A DNA stretch of 64,000 nt from NCBI RefSeq assembly GCF_038397715.1, contig NZ_CP151633.1, positions 2,480,001-2,544,000 on the forward strand, in the 5' to 3' direction. The position numbers and the translations under genes are program-made. The DNA comes from Microbacterium sp. LWO14-1.2 (GTDB lineage: Bacteria > Actinomycetota > Actinomycetes > Actinomycetales > Microbacteriaceae). This document shows, piece after piece, positions 9,040 through 17,012 of this stretch; position 1 is the stretch's first letter, and each line of letters starts with the position of its first letter. Under the pieces are notes generated by a model. That model was not told the DNA's origin and did no database searches. It saw only the letters and a program-made list of their open reading frames with translations.

Positions 9040-10068
9040 ATGGATCTCGCAACGCTCTGGTTCTTCATCGTCGCCTTCTTCTTCGTCGGCTACTTCGTGC
9101 TCGACGGCTTCGACTTCGGCGTCGGCATGTCGCTGCCGTTCCTCGGCAAGGACGACGTCTCACGCCGCCAGGTCATCAACACGATCGGCCCGGTGTGGGA
9201 CCTCAACGAGACGTGGGTCATCGTCGCCGGCGCCGTGCTGTTCGCGTCTTTCCCGGAGTGGTACGCCACGCTGTTCAGCGGGTTCTACCTGCCGCTGCTG
9301 CTGATCCTGCTCGCGCTGATCCTGCGCGGCGTCTCGTTCGAGTACCGCCATCAGCGCGACAGCCTCGCGTGGAAGCGCGGGTTCGACCGCATGATCGTGA
9401 TCGGCTCCGTCGTGCCCGCACTGCTGTGGGGCGTCGCGTTCGGCAACATCGTGCAGGGCGTCGCGCTGAACGCCGACCACATCTACGTCGGCGGGTTCTT
9501 CGCCCTGCTGAACCCCTACGCGCTGCTTGTCGGCGTCACCACGCTGCTGCTGTTCTTCCTGCACGGGGTGCTCTTCGTCGCGCTCAAGACCGATGGACCC
9601 GTGCACGAGGACGCGCATCGGCTCGCGAAGCTCGTCGCCGGACCCACCGTGCTCGCGGCCGCCGGCACCGTCGTGTGGACGGCCGTCATCGCCATGAACC
9701 GCGAGGCGCCGCTGCTGTGGCTCGTGCTCGGCGCGGGGGCGCTCGCCGCGGTCGCCCTGATCGCCGCCGTCGGGCTGTCGCTCGTGCGGCGCGACGGCTG
9801 GGCGTTCTTCGCCGGCATGGTCACGGTCATGCTCGCGGTCGTGATGCTGTTCGCGGCGCTGTTCCCGTACGTGATGCCGTCGACGATCGACCCCGCCTAC
9901 AGCCTGACGATCGCGAACGCGTCGAGCACGCGATATACGCTGGAGATCATGAGCTGGACGGCGCTGATCGCGACCCCGCTCGTGCTCGCCTACCAGGCGT
10001 GGACCTACTGGGTGTTCCGCAAGCGCGTCACCCGCCGCTCGATCGAGGGGGCTCCGGCGCACGCGTGA
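9040..10068 (+). CDS. cydB: cytochrome bd oxidase subunit II
   Basis: Second membrane subunit of cytochrome bd, needed for assembly and heme d binding. The 342-residue product begins MDLATLWFFIVAFFFVGYFVLDGFDFGVG, the CydB signature, and continues through about nine membrane segments, with GPVWDLNETWVI near residue 48 and FPYVMPSTIDP near residue 275. It starts 14 bases after cydA with GAGAGGAAGG as binding site. The hydrophobic profile and length match the family. Confidence 0.97.
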   Translation: MDLATLWFFIVAFFFVGYFVLDGFDFGVGMSLPFLGKDDVSRRQVINTIGPVWDLNETWVIVAGAVLFASFPEWYATLFSGFYLPLLLILLALILRGVSFEYRHQRDSLAWKRGFDRMIVIGSVVPALLWGVAFGNIVQGVALNADHIYVGGFFALLNPYALLVGVTTLLLFFLHGVLFVALKTDGPVHEDAHRLAKLVAGPTVLAAAGTVVWTAVIAMNREAPLLWLVLGAGALAAVALIAAVGLSLVRRDGWAFFAGMVTVMLAVVMLFAALFPYVMPSTIDPAYSLTIANASSTRYTLEIMSWTALIATPLVLAYQAWTYWVFRKRVTRRSIEGAPAHA

Positions 10069-10089
10069 GTGATCCGTCCGGCTGGTGCG

Positions 10090-10119
10090 CCTCGTCTCGC
10101 TCCGCTCGCTCGACGACCT
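10090..10119. repeat. half-copy of the dispersed CGTCTCGCTCCGCTCGCTC repeat
   Basis: Positions 10090-10119 carry CTCGTCTCGCTCCGCTCGCT and CGACGACC, the left-arm sequence of the larger palindromic repeats at 11106-11215 and 13528-13638. It falls in the short gap between cydB and cydD, just before the chosen GTG start of cydD; it is the reason an upstream in-frame ATG at 10085 was not accepted. Confidence 0.55.
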
Positions 10120-10147
10120 GGTCGTGCGACGGGGATCGGGGCGACGC

Positions 10148-11833
10148 GTGAAACCGGTCGACATCCGGCTCGTCCGGTATGCGAGCGCCGCACGCGGGTT
10201 CCTGCTCCTGTCGGGCGTGATCGGCGTCGTGCAGACGGCGGTCACCGTCGCCTTCGCCTGGATGCTGACGGATGCCGTGACCGGCGCCCTCGCGGGACGC
10301 GACGTGACGGCATCCCTGCTGTGGCTCCTGGGTCTCGCGCTGCTGCGCGGCGCGCTGATCGCGGCGTCCGACGCGGCGGGCACGCGGGCGGCGGCGAAGA
10401 CGGGGATGCAGCTGCGCGCAGCCCTCATCGCGGCGATCGGCCGACTGGGCCCCGGGTGGCTCGCGCAGCGGAACCGCACCGAGCTCGCCGTCACGGCAGG
10501 GCACGGGCTGGAAGCGCTCGACGCGTACTTCGCCCGGTACATCCCGCAGCTCGTGCTCACGGTCACCGCGACCCCGGTGATCCTCGCGGTGATGTGGTGG
10601 CAGGACTGGCCGAGCGGACTGACGGCCGCGATCACCCTGCCGCTGATCCCGCTCTTCCTCATCCTCATCGGCATCGCGACCCGCACCGTGCAGCGCCGCC
10701 AGTGGCAGACGCTGCAGCGGCTCGCGGCGCGGTTCGCCGACACCGTGCAGGGGCTCGCGACCCTGCGGCTGTTCGGCCGCGAGCGTCGCGCCGCCGCGCA
10801 GATCGAGCACACGGCCGACGAGTACCGCCGCGAGACCATGAAGGTGCTGCGGTTCTCGTTCCTGTCGGGCTTTGCGATGGAGCTGCTGTCGTCGCTCGCC
10901 GTCGCGCTCATCGCGGTGGCGGTGGGGTTCCGGCTGCTGTCGGGTGACCTGTCGCTCGAGGTCGGGCTGTTCGTGCTGCTGCTCGCCCCGGAGGCGTTCC
11001 TGCCGATCCGCCAGGTCGGCGTGCAGTTCCACGCCGCCGCGGAGGGTGTGGCCGCGACCGAGGACGTCTTCGCGGTGCTCGACGAGGCGCGGGCGCCGGC
11101 TCACCGCGTTTCGTCTCGCCCCGCTCGCGGGGCGACCGGGGGAAGGTCGGTGAGCGAGGAGCGCAGCGACGCCCCCCGGTCGGTGAGCGAGGAGCGCAGC
11201 GACGAGACGAAACGCGCCGGGAGTCTGCTCGAGGTCACCGGACTCCGCGTGCGCGACCTGCCGCCGGTCTCCTTCACCGCCACCCCCGGAACGATCACGC
11301 TCATCGAGGGCCCGAGCGGAGCCGGCAAGTCCAGTCTGCTCGCCGCGCTGCGCGGGGCCGTCGCGTTCGACGGGGCCGCCACCGTCGGCGGCATCGACAT
11401 TCGCGGGCTGTCGCCCGCCGACTGGCTGGCGTGGGCGGGGCAGCGCCCGCAGCTGAGCCGCGGGACGATCGCCGCGAACGTCTCCCTCGGCGACGAGGCG
11501 CCGGACGCCGTCGCCGTCCGCCGCGCGCTGGACGCGGCCTGCGCCGACGACCTCGACCCCTCGGTGGAGCTCGGCGTGCAGGGGAGCGGACTCTCCGGAG
11601 GCCAGGCGCAGCGCGTCGCCGTCGCCCGCGCGCTGTACCGGCAGGCTCGTCGGCCCGACGCGATGCTCGCTCTCGACGAGCCGTCGAGCGCGCTCGACCC
11701 CGACACCGAGCAGCGGCTGTGGGACTCGCTGCGCGAACGCGCGGATGCCGGAGCCACCGTGCTCGTCGTCTCGCACCGCCGCTCGGCCCGCCGCATCGCC
11801 GACCGGATCGTGGAGCTGGGGGTGAGAGTGTGA
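10148..11833 (+). CDS. cydD: thiol reductant ABC exporter subunit CydD, with a repeat inserted in frame
   Basis: Half of the heterodimeric CydDC ABC exporter that moves cysteine/glutathione-type thiols (or heme) across the membrane and is required to assemble cytochrome bd. The N-terminal 310 residues are the six-helix membrane domain; the C-terminal ABC domain has Walker A GPSGAGKSS, signature LSGGQAQR and Walker B MLALDEPSSALDPD. GTG at 10148 was chosen because upstream codons are in a dispersed repeat. Between the two domains (residues about 320-357) the reading frame runs through a complete copy of the palindromic repeat at 11106-11215, giving a low-complexity linker with two SVSEERSD peptides. 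The stop overlaps the cydC start. Confidence 0.93.
   Translation: MKPVDIRLVRYASAARGFLLLSGVIGVVQTAVTVAFAWMLTDAVTGALAGRDVTASLLWLLGLALLRGALIAASDAAGTRAAAKTGMQLRAALIAAIGRLGPGWLAQRNRTELAVTAGHGLEALDAYFARYIPQLVLTVTATPVILAVMWWQDWPSGLTAAITLPLIPLFLILIGIATRTVQRRQWQTLQRLAARFADTVQGLATLRLFGRERRAAAQIEHTADEYRRETMKVLRFSFLSGFAMELLSSLAVALIAVAVGFRLLSGDLSLEVGLFVLLLAPEAFLPIRQVGVQFHAAAEGVAATEDVFAVLDEARAPAHRVSSRPARGATGGRSVSEERSDAPRSVSEERSDETKRAGSLLEVTGLRVRDLPPVSFTATPGTITLIEGPSGAGKSSLLAALRGAVAFDGAATVGGIDIRGLSPADWLAWAGQRPQLSRGTIAANVSLGDEAPDAVAVRRALDAACADDLDPSVELGVQGSGLSGGQAQRVAVARALYRQARRPDAMLALDEPSSALDPDTEQRLWDSLRERADAGATVLVVSHRRSARRIADRIVELGVRV
11106..11215. repeat. palindromic dispersed repeat inside cydD
   Basis: Outer arms GCGTTTCGTCTCG (11106-11118) and CGAGACGAAACGC (11203-11215) are perfectly complementary. 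Inside are two identical 27-bp direct copies (11145-11171 and 11178-11204) beginning GGTCGGTGAGCGAGGAGCGC. The whole unit is open in the cydD frame. The same outer arms recur at 13528-13638 between genes, so this is a mobile or spreading repeat rather than ordinary coding sequence. Confidence 0.85.
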
Positions 11834-13509
11834 GCGACAGCATCCGCTCCGTGTCGCGCGCCGACCGCATCCGCGAGGTGTTGAGGCTCGCGCAGCCGCC
11901 GTTCCTGCGCTTCCTGCCCGGGCTCGTGTGGGGGGTGCTGTCGGCCGGCGCCGCGGTGAGCCTCCTCGCGGTGAGCGGCTGGCTGATCGTCAGCGCGTCG
12001 ATCGTGGACTCGCTCGTGCCCCTGTCGATCGCGGTCGTCGGCGTGCGGTTCTTCGCTGTGACGCGCGCGGTCACCCGGTATCTCGAACGCCTGAGCGGAC
12101 ACGACGCCGCCCTGCGGCAGCTGTCGACGACGCGCGCCGACATGGTGCGCCGGCTCACGCCCCTGTCGCCCGCGGGTCTCGGACGCACCGACCACGGACG
12201 GGTGCTGTCGGCCCTCGTCGACGACGTCGAGAACCTGCAGAACCTGCCCCTGCGGGTGGTGCAGCCGTTGGCGGTCTCGGGCGTCGTCGCGCTCGGCGCA
12301 GTCGGATTCCTGCTGTTCGTGTCGGTGCCCGCCGCGCTCACGCTCGCGGTGTGCCTCGTCGTCGCCGCGCTGGCCGCAGTCGGTCTCGGCTGGCTGTTCG
12401 GCTCGCGGGCCGAAGCCGTCGTGTCGACCCGCCGCGGCGACCTCACCGCCGCGCTCACCGACTACATCGGCGGACTCGACGTGCTGCTCGCCTACGGTGC
12501 CGAATCCCAGGCCCGCGAGCGGGTGCAGCAGGCGGATGCCGCACTGCGGCGCGCCGTCGGTCGGGCGTCGCTCGCGCAGGCCGTCGCCGCGGGAGTCGTG
12601 TCGGCCGTGGCGGGCGCGGCCTCCGTCTGGGCGCTCGCCGCCGCCGCTCCCGGTCTCGTCACCGGGGCGATCGACGGTCCGTGGCTCGCGGTCGCGGTGC
12701 TCGTGCCGATGGTGGTGTTCGAGGTGTTCGGGGCTGTGCCGATCGCCGCGGCATCCTGGCGCAGCGTGCGCGCGAGCGCCGAGCGCATCGTCGACGTGCT
12801 CCCCGACCGGATGCCGGAGCAGCTGCGTTCCGACGACGGTGCCGACACGGAGATCGACGGGACGCCCGCGCTGCGGTTGCACGCTGTGCGGGCGGAGTGG
12901 CCGGGCGGTGCGCCTGCGCTGCGCGGGGTCGACCTCGAGCTGCGACCGGGGGAGCGGGTGCTGGTGTCAGGGCCGAGCGGGGCGGGCAAGAGCTCGCTCG
13001 CCGCCGTGCTCGTGGGGTTCCTGCGCGCGGAGGGGACCTACACCGTCGGCGGCACCGACGCGTCGGCGCTGTCGGGCGAGGCACTGCGGCGGACGATCGG
13101 TCTGTGCGAGCAGAGCCCGCAGCTGTTCGACGAGGACATCCGACAGAACCTGCTGTTCGCCAGGGACACCGCCACGGACGAGGAGCTGCTCGCCGTGCTC
13201 GACCGGGTCGGCCTCGGAGAGTGGGTGCGCGACCGCGGCGGACTGGACGCGCGGGTCGGCGACCGCGGCGGCCTCGTGTCGGGCGGACAGGCTCAGCGCA
13301 TCGCGCTCGCCAGGGCGCTGCTGCGCGGATTCCCCGTCCTCGTGCTCGACGAGCCGACGGCCGGCGTCGATCCGGACGCCTCGGACGCCCTGCTCGCCGA
13401 TCTGCTGGGCGCGGCGGGGGAGCAGTCAGTGCTGCTCATCTCGCATGTCACCCCGCCGGCGGGCAGCGTCGATCGCGTCGTGCGCCTCGACGACGGCCGC
13501 ACGGTCTGA
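11830..13509 (+). CDS. cydC: thiol reductant ABC exporter subunit CydC
   Basis: Partner of CydD in the exporter needed for cytochrome bd assembly. The 559-residue protein has an N-terminal membrane domain (about residues 30-330), with FFAVTRAVTRYLERLSGHDAAL typical of CydC, and an ABC domain with Walker A GPSGAGKSS near residue 383, the Q-loop CEQSPQLFDEDI, signature LVSGGQAQRIALARALL and Walker B LVLDEPTAGVDPD. The GTG at 11830 overlaps the cydD stop (GTGTGA), indicating coupling. Last gene of cydABDC, followed by an intergenic repeat. Confidence 0.94.
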   Translation: MSDSIRSVSRADRIREVLRLAQPPFLRFLPGLVWGVLSAGAAVSLLAVSGWLIVSASIVDSLVPLSIAVVGVRFFAVTRAVTRYLERLSGHDAALRQLSTTRADMVRRLTPLSPAGLGRTDHGRVLSALVDDVENLQNLPLRVVQPLAVSGVVALGAVGFLLFVSVPAALTLAVCLVVAALAAVGLGWLFGSRAEAVVSTRRGDLTAALTDYIGGLDVLLAYGAESQARERVQQADAALRRAVGRASLAQAVAAGVVSAVAGAASVWALAAAAPGLVTGAIDGPWLAVAVLVPMVVFEVFGAVPIAAASWRSVRASAERIVDVLPDRMPEQLRSDDGADTEIDGTPALRLHAVRAEWPGGAPALRGVDLELRPGERVLVSGPSGAGKSSLAAVLVGFLRAEGTYTVGGTDASALSGEALRRTIGLCEQSPQLFDEDIRQNLLFARDTATDEELLAVLDRVGLGEWVRDRGGLDARVGDRGGLVSGGQAQRIALARALLRGFPVLVLDEPTAGVDPDASDALLADLLGAAGEQSVLLISHVTPPAGSVDRVVRLDDGRTV

Positions 13510-13527
13510 CGCCGCGGGGCTCGTGGC

Positions 13528-13638
13528 GCGTTTCGACTCGCTCCGCTCGCTCAGACTTCGACTCGCTCCGCTCGCTCAACGACCGGTGCCCGTCCCCGCG
13601 GGCCGTTGAGCGAGGAGCGCAGCGACGAGACGAAACGC
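13528..13638. repeat. intergenic palindromic dispersed repeat
   Basis: Outer arms GCGTTTCGACTCG (13528-13540) and CGAGACGAAACGC (13626-13638) pair with one mismatch. The left half has a tandem duplication of TTCGACTCGCTCCGCTCGCT; the right half is GCCGTTGAGCGAGGAGCGCA-like. It lies between the convergent cydC and the gene at 13650-14426, and a hairpin of this size could serve as a bidirectional terminator. Confidence 0.8.
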
Positions 13639-13649
13639 GGTGACTGTCG

Positions 13650-14426
13650 TCAGACGCTGAGATCGGCGCGGGGTTCCATCACGATGCCCTGCGCTTCGAA
13701 GACGCGGCGGCGTTCCTCGATGCGGCGGTGCAGTTCCTGCTGCGCCTCATCGACGAGCTGCGGGTCGAGGTCCACGGTCGCCGGGTGCGGATCGCCGTGG
13801 TTCGCCGCGATGTACGCGTCGAGCTCCGTACCCGAGGTCCACGAGGTGATGAGCGCGAAGCGCGGGGCGACGCCCCGGTGCCACACCGCGTGCCAGAAAC
13901 GCTGCGTGTCGACGATGATGCGGGATCCGGCGTGCAGCGGCATCCTGATCTCGGTCGCCGGGTCGAACCGGTCGGACCGCAGGATGAGCAGCGAGTCGGG
14001 GTCGTCGGTGAGGTTGTAGTACCCGCGGACGACCCACCCGGTGCCGTCGTCGTTGAGGCGGTTGTTGTCGTCCTGGTGCAGGTTGTAGATCGCGTCGGCG
14101 TAGGTGTTGGGCTGCAGTTCGATCACGCGGCAGCGGCCGACGCCGGCACCGGGTTCGAGGGCGCGGCGCTGCAGCGTCGGGGCGAGCGCGACCTGCGACG
14201 GCACCCACACGCCGTCCTTGTCGGTGCGGGGCGGGGTGTGGTTCCAGAAGCCGTTGCACTCGATGTCGCCCGCGTAGCTGGCGAGCGGTGCGAAGCGGGT
14301 GACGCCCGACGACCGCCAGCCGATGTACTGCAGGTCGAGCCATTCGGCGGGGTCGGCGGTCTGGTCGTGATCGTCGAGGACGACGTATCCGGTCTCGGCG
14401 AGAGCCGCCGACGTGATGAAAGCCAT
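13650..14426 (-). CDS. hypothetical protein with possible Fe(II)/2-oxoglutarate oxygenase motif
   Basis: Family not recognised with certainty. The 258-residue protein contains YNLHQDDNNR near residue 125 and, about 60 residues later, DTQRFWHAVWHRGVAPRFAL. Together they form an H-x-D ... H ... R pattern like the iron and 2-oxoglutarate ligands of cupin-fold oxygenases. PNTYADAIYNLHQDDNN and RMPLHAGSRIIVDT also fit a jelly-roll core. ATG at 14426 was chosen since GGGAGG is nine bases upstream; the ATG at 14435 abuts that site. An iron-box-like palindrome lies 17 bases upstream, so iron control is plausible. Confidence 0.6.
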   Translation of the reverse strand: MAFITSAALAETGYVVLDDHDQTADPAEWLDLQYIGWRSSGVTRFAPLASYAGDIECNGFWNHTPPRTDKDGVWVPSQVALAPTLQRRALEPGAGVGRCRVIELQPNTYADAIYNLHQDDNNRLNDDGTGWVVRGYYNLTDDPDSLLILRSDRFDPATEIRMPLHAGSRIIVDTQRFWHAVWHRGVAPRFALITSWTSGTELDAYIAANHGDPHPATVDLDPQLVDEAQQELHRRIEERRRVFEAQGIVMEPRADLSV

Positions 14427-14442
14427 GGTGCGCATCCTCCCG

Positions 14443-14461
14443 TTTAGGCAATCCTAACTTG
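14443..14461. promoter_or_regulatory. candidate DtxR/IdeR iron box
   Basis: TTAGGCAATCCTAACTTGG matches the 19-bp DtxR/IdeR consensus TTAGGTTAGSCTAACCTAA at 13 of 19 positions, with an inner TTAGG-CAAT-CCTAA palindrome. It lies just upstream of the gene starting at 14426 on the minus strand and 61 bases upstream of the gene starting at 14522 on the plus strand, so it could act on either. Confidence 0.5.
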
Positions 14462-14521
14462 GATGCCGTGGCGTCGCCGGGACCCGGCGACCGGACAAAA
14501 CCGCGGGGATACCCTGGGGAG

Positions 14522-15568
14522 ATGACTCAGCCGCAGGGCGCCCTCCTCGTGGGCAGTGTGAACTACGACGATGCCGAGACGACGATCCGCACGGCGGCGG
14601 AGGTCCTCGGCACGCGGCTGCGTCGCATCCCCGACGGCGAGGTGGGCAAGCGCTTCCACTGGATCATGTTCCAGCCCGACGTGCTCGGCGAGGCGGAGGG
14701 GATCGAGCGCATCGGCGACGAACCCGTCCCGTTCCCGGCCGGGATCGATGCGCGTCCGCTGCGCATCGGCGAGGGGGTGGATGCCGCCGGCATCCGTCTT
14801 CCCGCCCTCGGCTACGCGGATGCCGCGATCGAGTCGTACGCGATCTTCACGCGTCTGCGCGGGGAGGGCGTCGTTCCGGAGGGCACCCGCTTCCAGGTCT
14901 CGCTGCCGACGCCGGTCGCGGTGGTGACCTCGTTCTTCTTCAGGGACGACCGCGCCGCGATCGCTCCCGTGTACACGGCCGCCCTGCGGCGTGAGCTCGA
15001 CGGCATCCTCGCGGCGATCCCGCACGACGACCTCGCGATCCAGTGGGATGTCGCGAGCGAGATGGGCGTGATCGAGGCCGCGCCCGCCTTCGGTCGTGTC
15101 ATGGACGTGTGGTGGGAGGGAGACCCGTTCCCCGGGCTCGTCGCCCAGCTCGCGGAACTCATCGACGCCGTTCCGGTAGACGTCGAGGTCGGCGTGCACC
15201 TCTGCTACGGCGACGTCGCCGAGAAGCACTTCTTCGAGCCGACGGATGCCGGGAACCTCGTGCGCTACGCGAACGCCGTGGTCGCGGCATCCGGGCGCGA
15301 GCTGACCTGGCTGCACCTGCCCGTGCCGATCGAGCGCGACGACGACGCGTACTTCGCGCCGCTCGCCGACCTCGCCTACGGCGGCGAGCTGTACCTCGGC
15401 CTCGTGCACCGCGAGGACGCCGCGGCCGGGGCCGAGAAGCGCATCGCGGTCGCGCAGCGGTACGTGCCGGAGTTCGGCGTCGCGACCGAGTGCGGCATCG
15501 GACGCGCGCCCGCGGGCACGACCGAGGGCATCCTGCGCACGCACGCGGAGGTCGCGCTGCCCTGGTGA
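14522..15568 (+). CDS. MetE C-terminal-domain-like protein (cobalamin-independent methionine synthase superfamily)
   Basis: The 348-residue product resembles the stand-alone UROD/MetE-like barrel proteins, not full-length MetE. It begins LLVGSVNYDDAETTIRTAAEVLG and contains RRIPDGEVGKRFHWIMFQPDVL, FQVSLPTPVAV, DLAIQWDVASEM, VGVHLCYGDVAEKHFFEP with a Cys near residue 230, and FGVATECGIGRAP with a second Cys near residue 325. The H/C...C spacing fits zinc ligands of that superfamily. The substrate is unknown. ATG at 14522 was chosen because earlier in-frame codons overlap the iron-box region. Monocistronic, followed by tRNA-Ser. Confidence 0.7.
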   Translation: MTQPQGALLVGSVNYDDAETTIRTAAEVLGTRLRRIPDGEVGKRFHWIMFQPDVLGEAEGIERIGDEPVPFPAGIDARPLRIGEGVDAAGIRLPALGYADAAIESYAIFTRLRGEGVVPEGTRFQVSLPTPVAVVTSFFFRDDRAAIAPVYTAALRRELDGILAAIPHDDLAIQWDVASEMGVIEAAPAFGRVMDVWWEGDPFPGLVAQLAELIDAVPVDVEVGVHLCYGDVAEKHFFEPTDAGNLVRYANAVVAASGRELTWLHLPVPIERDDDAYFAPLADLAYGGELYLGLVHREDAAAGAEKRIAVAQRYVPEFGVATECGIGRAPAGTTEGILRTHAEVALPW

Positions 15569-15693
15569 GGCGGGGTGCGCGGGTTGGGTCGCGCCTGTTA
15601 CGGGGTGAGGTGGCGCCCCCGTGCGGGAATTCCGCGAGGATTTGGAAGGATGCCGATTCGCGCCGCGGCGCGCGGTGTCGTAAGCTTGTCCGC

Positions 15694-15784
15694 GGTGACG
15701 TGTCCGAGCGGCCGAAGGTGCAACTCTCGAAAAGTTGTGTAGGGTAACCCCCTACCGTGGGTTCAAATCCCACCGTCACCGCCA
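15694..15784 (+). tRNA. tRNA-Ser (anticodon CGA)
   Basis: Acceptor arms GGTGACG and CGTCACC pair perfectly, with G discriminator and encoded CCA (15782-15784). The anticodon stem CAACT/AGTTG carries loop CTCGAAA, anticodon CGA, reading UCG. A long variable arm (GTAGGG...CCCTAC) identifies a class II serine tRNA, and the T arm is GTGGG TTCAAAT CCCAC. A TAAGCT -10 candidate lies at 15681. It marks the left edge of the rearranged part of the window. Confidence 0.96.
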
Positions 15785-15789
15785 CCACG

Positions 15790-15832
15790 AAGGCCCCGAA
15801 TCCCGTTGAAAAGACTGGGATGCGGGGCCTTT
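15790..15832 (+). terminator. terminator after tRNA-Ser
   Basis: Hairpin with arms AAGGCCCCG (15790-15798) + ATCCC (15800-15804) and GGGAT (15817-15821) + CGGGGCCTT (15823-15831), followed by TTTG. One A/G mismatch interrupts the stem. Position five bases after the encoded CCA fits the tRNA terminator. Confidence 0.85.
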
Positions 15833-16162
15833 GTCCTGCTCCGATCGGGGCGTGCGGTAACGCAGCAGTAACGCGAGCCAGGGTGGGGTTCTCGCCGCAG
15901 ATCCGCCCGGGTCGGCTCAATCGCTACGTATGCCGCCATCGACGACGCCGTGCCTCGGGGCAAACCCAGTAAAGACGAGGCGGCTCGACCAAGATGACGG
16001 CGAAGATCCCAAGATTTTCGGCGAGGGTCTATCAGGGGTTGTTGCGGGATGGTTACGACTGTTGAAGTTGCGGGTGAGAGTTCAGTCTGATCGCATCGCG
16101 CTAGCGGCAGCTGCGCTCGTGACGGCGGAATAGATGTGGGGAATGACGCGCGCAGCGTTTGC
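15833..16162. other. non-coding region downstream of tRNA-Ser
   Basis: 330 bases with no recognisable gene. GTAACGC occurs twice close together (15854-15873), and base composition drops relative to the neighbouring genes. No integrase or transposase reading frame was recognised. The stretch ends where homology to a cytochrome b-type protein begins abruptly. Confidence 0.5.
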
Positions 16163-16501
16163 ACTCCCCTCGCCGCGCTGACGGGATTCCGACTGTCGCA
16201 TCTCCGGCCCGGCGGTTCCCGCTGGCTGAATCGGGTGTACCCCATCAGGTTCGCTCGAGCCGTGCACTTCCCCGTGATGATCTACTTCGCGCTGTTCATT
16301 CTCGTCCACGTCGTTCTCGTCCTCGCGACAGGGGCTCTGCGCAACCTCAACCACATCTACGCAGCCGACGACTCGGCGAGCTGGCTCGGCCTCGGGCTGT
16401 TCCTGGCGTCGCTCGCGGTGATGGGCGGTGGCGTTCACGCCGCTCGACCCGTGGTGATCGCGGGGATCGCGCAGCTCTTCGGCAAGGTGTCCGGTCGCTG
16501 A
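16163..16501 (+). pseudogene. 3' fragment of a cytochrome b/b6 (b561-like) membrane protein
   Basis: The frame encodes about 112 residues, starting abruptly with PLAALTGFRLSHL and continuing through HFPVMIYFALFILVHVVLV, then LRNLNHIYAADD to a natural stop. These are the last membrane helices of actinobacterial cytochrome b/b6-domain proteins (usually over 250 residues). The N-terminal helices and heme ligands are absent and no start or ribosome site is present, so it is a truncated remnant. Its last 187 bases are repeated perfectly at 39579-39766. Confidence 0.8.
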
Positions 16502-16502
16502 C
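16315..16502. repeat. left copy of the 188-bp direct repeat flanking the catabolic island
   Basis: Identical over 188 bases to 39579-39766, in the same orientation, with a constant offset of 23264. The copy begins inside the cytochrome b-like fragment (TCTCGTCCTCGCGACAGG) and ends one base after its stop codon. Sequence on both outer sides differs. Confidence 0.95.
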
Positions 16503-16535
16503 AGCAAGTCGACGATCTCAACGCCGAACACAAAC

Positions 16536-16875
16536 GCCGCCAAAAGCCCGAAAACGAGTTTCTTCTTCATCGAACCCGATGTGTGGGACGTGTTGGACAT
16601 CGGCATGGAGCCGCTCCGTGAACGGGGCACGCAGATGCTCCCCGAGATCCACGAGAACTTCCGCGTCCAGCTCGCGATGTCCGTACGCGGACACTGGGGG
16701 TACGGTGTCGCGCTTCCGATGCTGATGTTGCACGCGCTCATGGCCGGAAGAACCGATCGGTTGCGCAGCTGGCTGGAGATCTGCCCCCGCAAGCAGTTCA
16801 CGACGCTCGACATGCATGATGGAATCGGCGTCGTGGATGTGGCGGGGCTGCTCTCCGACGAGGAGACGGCGATGC
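16536..16875 (+). pseudogene. internal fragment of sucrose phosphorylase (GH13 subfamily 18)
   Basis: About 113 residues of open frame match the middle of sucrose phosphorylase: TSFFFIEPDVWDVLD, LPEIHENF with the GH13 general acid Glu, LPMLMLHAL, then LRSWLEICPRKQFTTLDMHDGIGVVDVAGLL. The N-terminal barrel half and the C-terminal domain are missing, and after SDEETAM the frame runs into unrelated sequence. No start codon in context. A relic, placed right behind the cytochrome b fragment. Confidence 0.8.
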
Positions 16876-17012
16876 CGACGACTCCGTGCTCACGCTCCGG
16901 TGGGCGAAGGGTGATCATGAGGCGATTCTCATCGCCGACATGATGCGCCTTGTCCGGCTGAGACCCGCGTGCTTGGGTGCCGTCGACGAATAGGGCCCTG
17001 AGACCCCTGCCG

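Noticed and set aside
9160..10911. 583-residue antisense ORF opposite cydB/cydD
   Set aside because: Composition is Arg/Ser-rich without domain motifs; it is the shadow of strongly supported genes in GC-rich DNA.
11145..11204. Two 27-bp direct repeats as a possible CRISPR unit
   Set aside because: Only two copies with a 6-base spacer, inside a palindromic dispersed repeat; no cas genes in the window.
11101..12882. 593-residue antisense ORF opposite cydD/cydC
   Set aside because: Low-complexity translation with no motif; both sense genes have complete ABC motifs.
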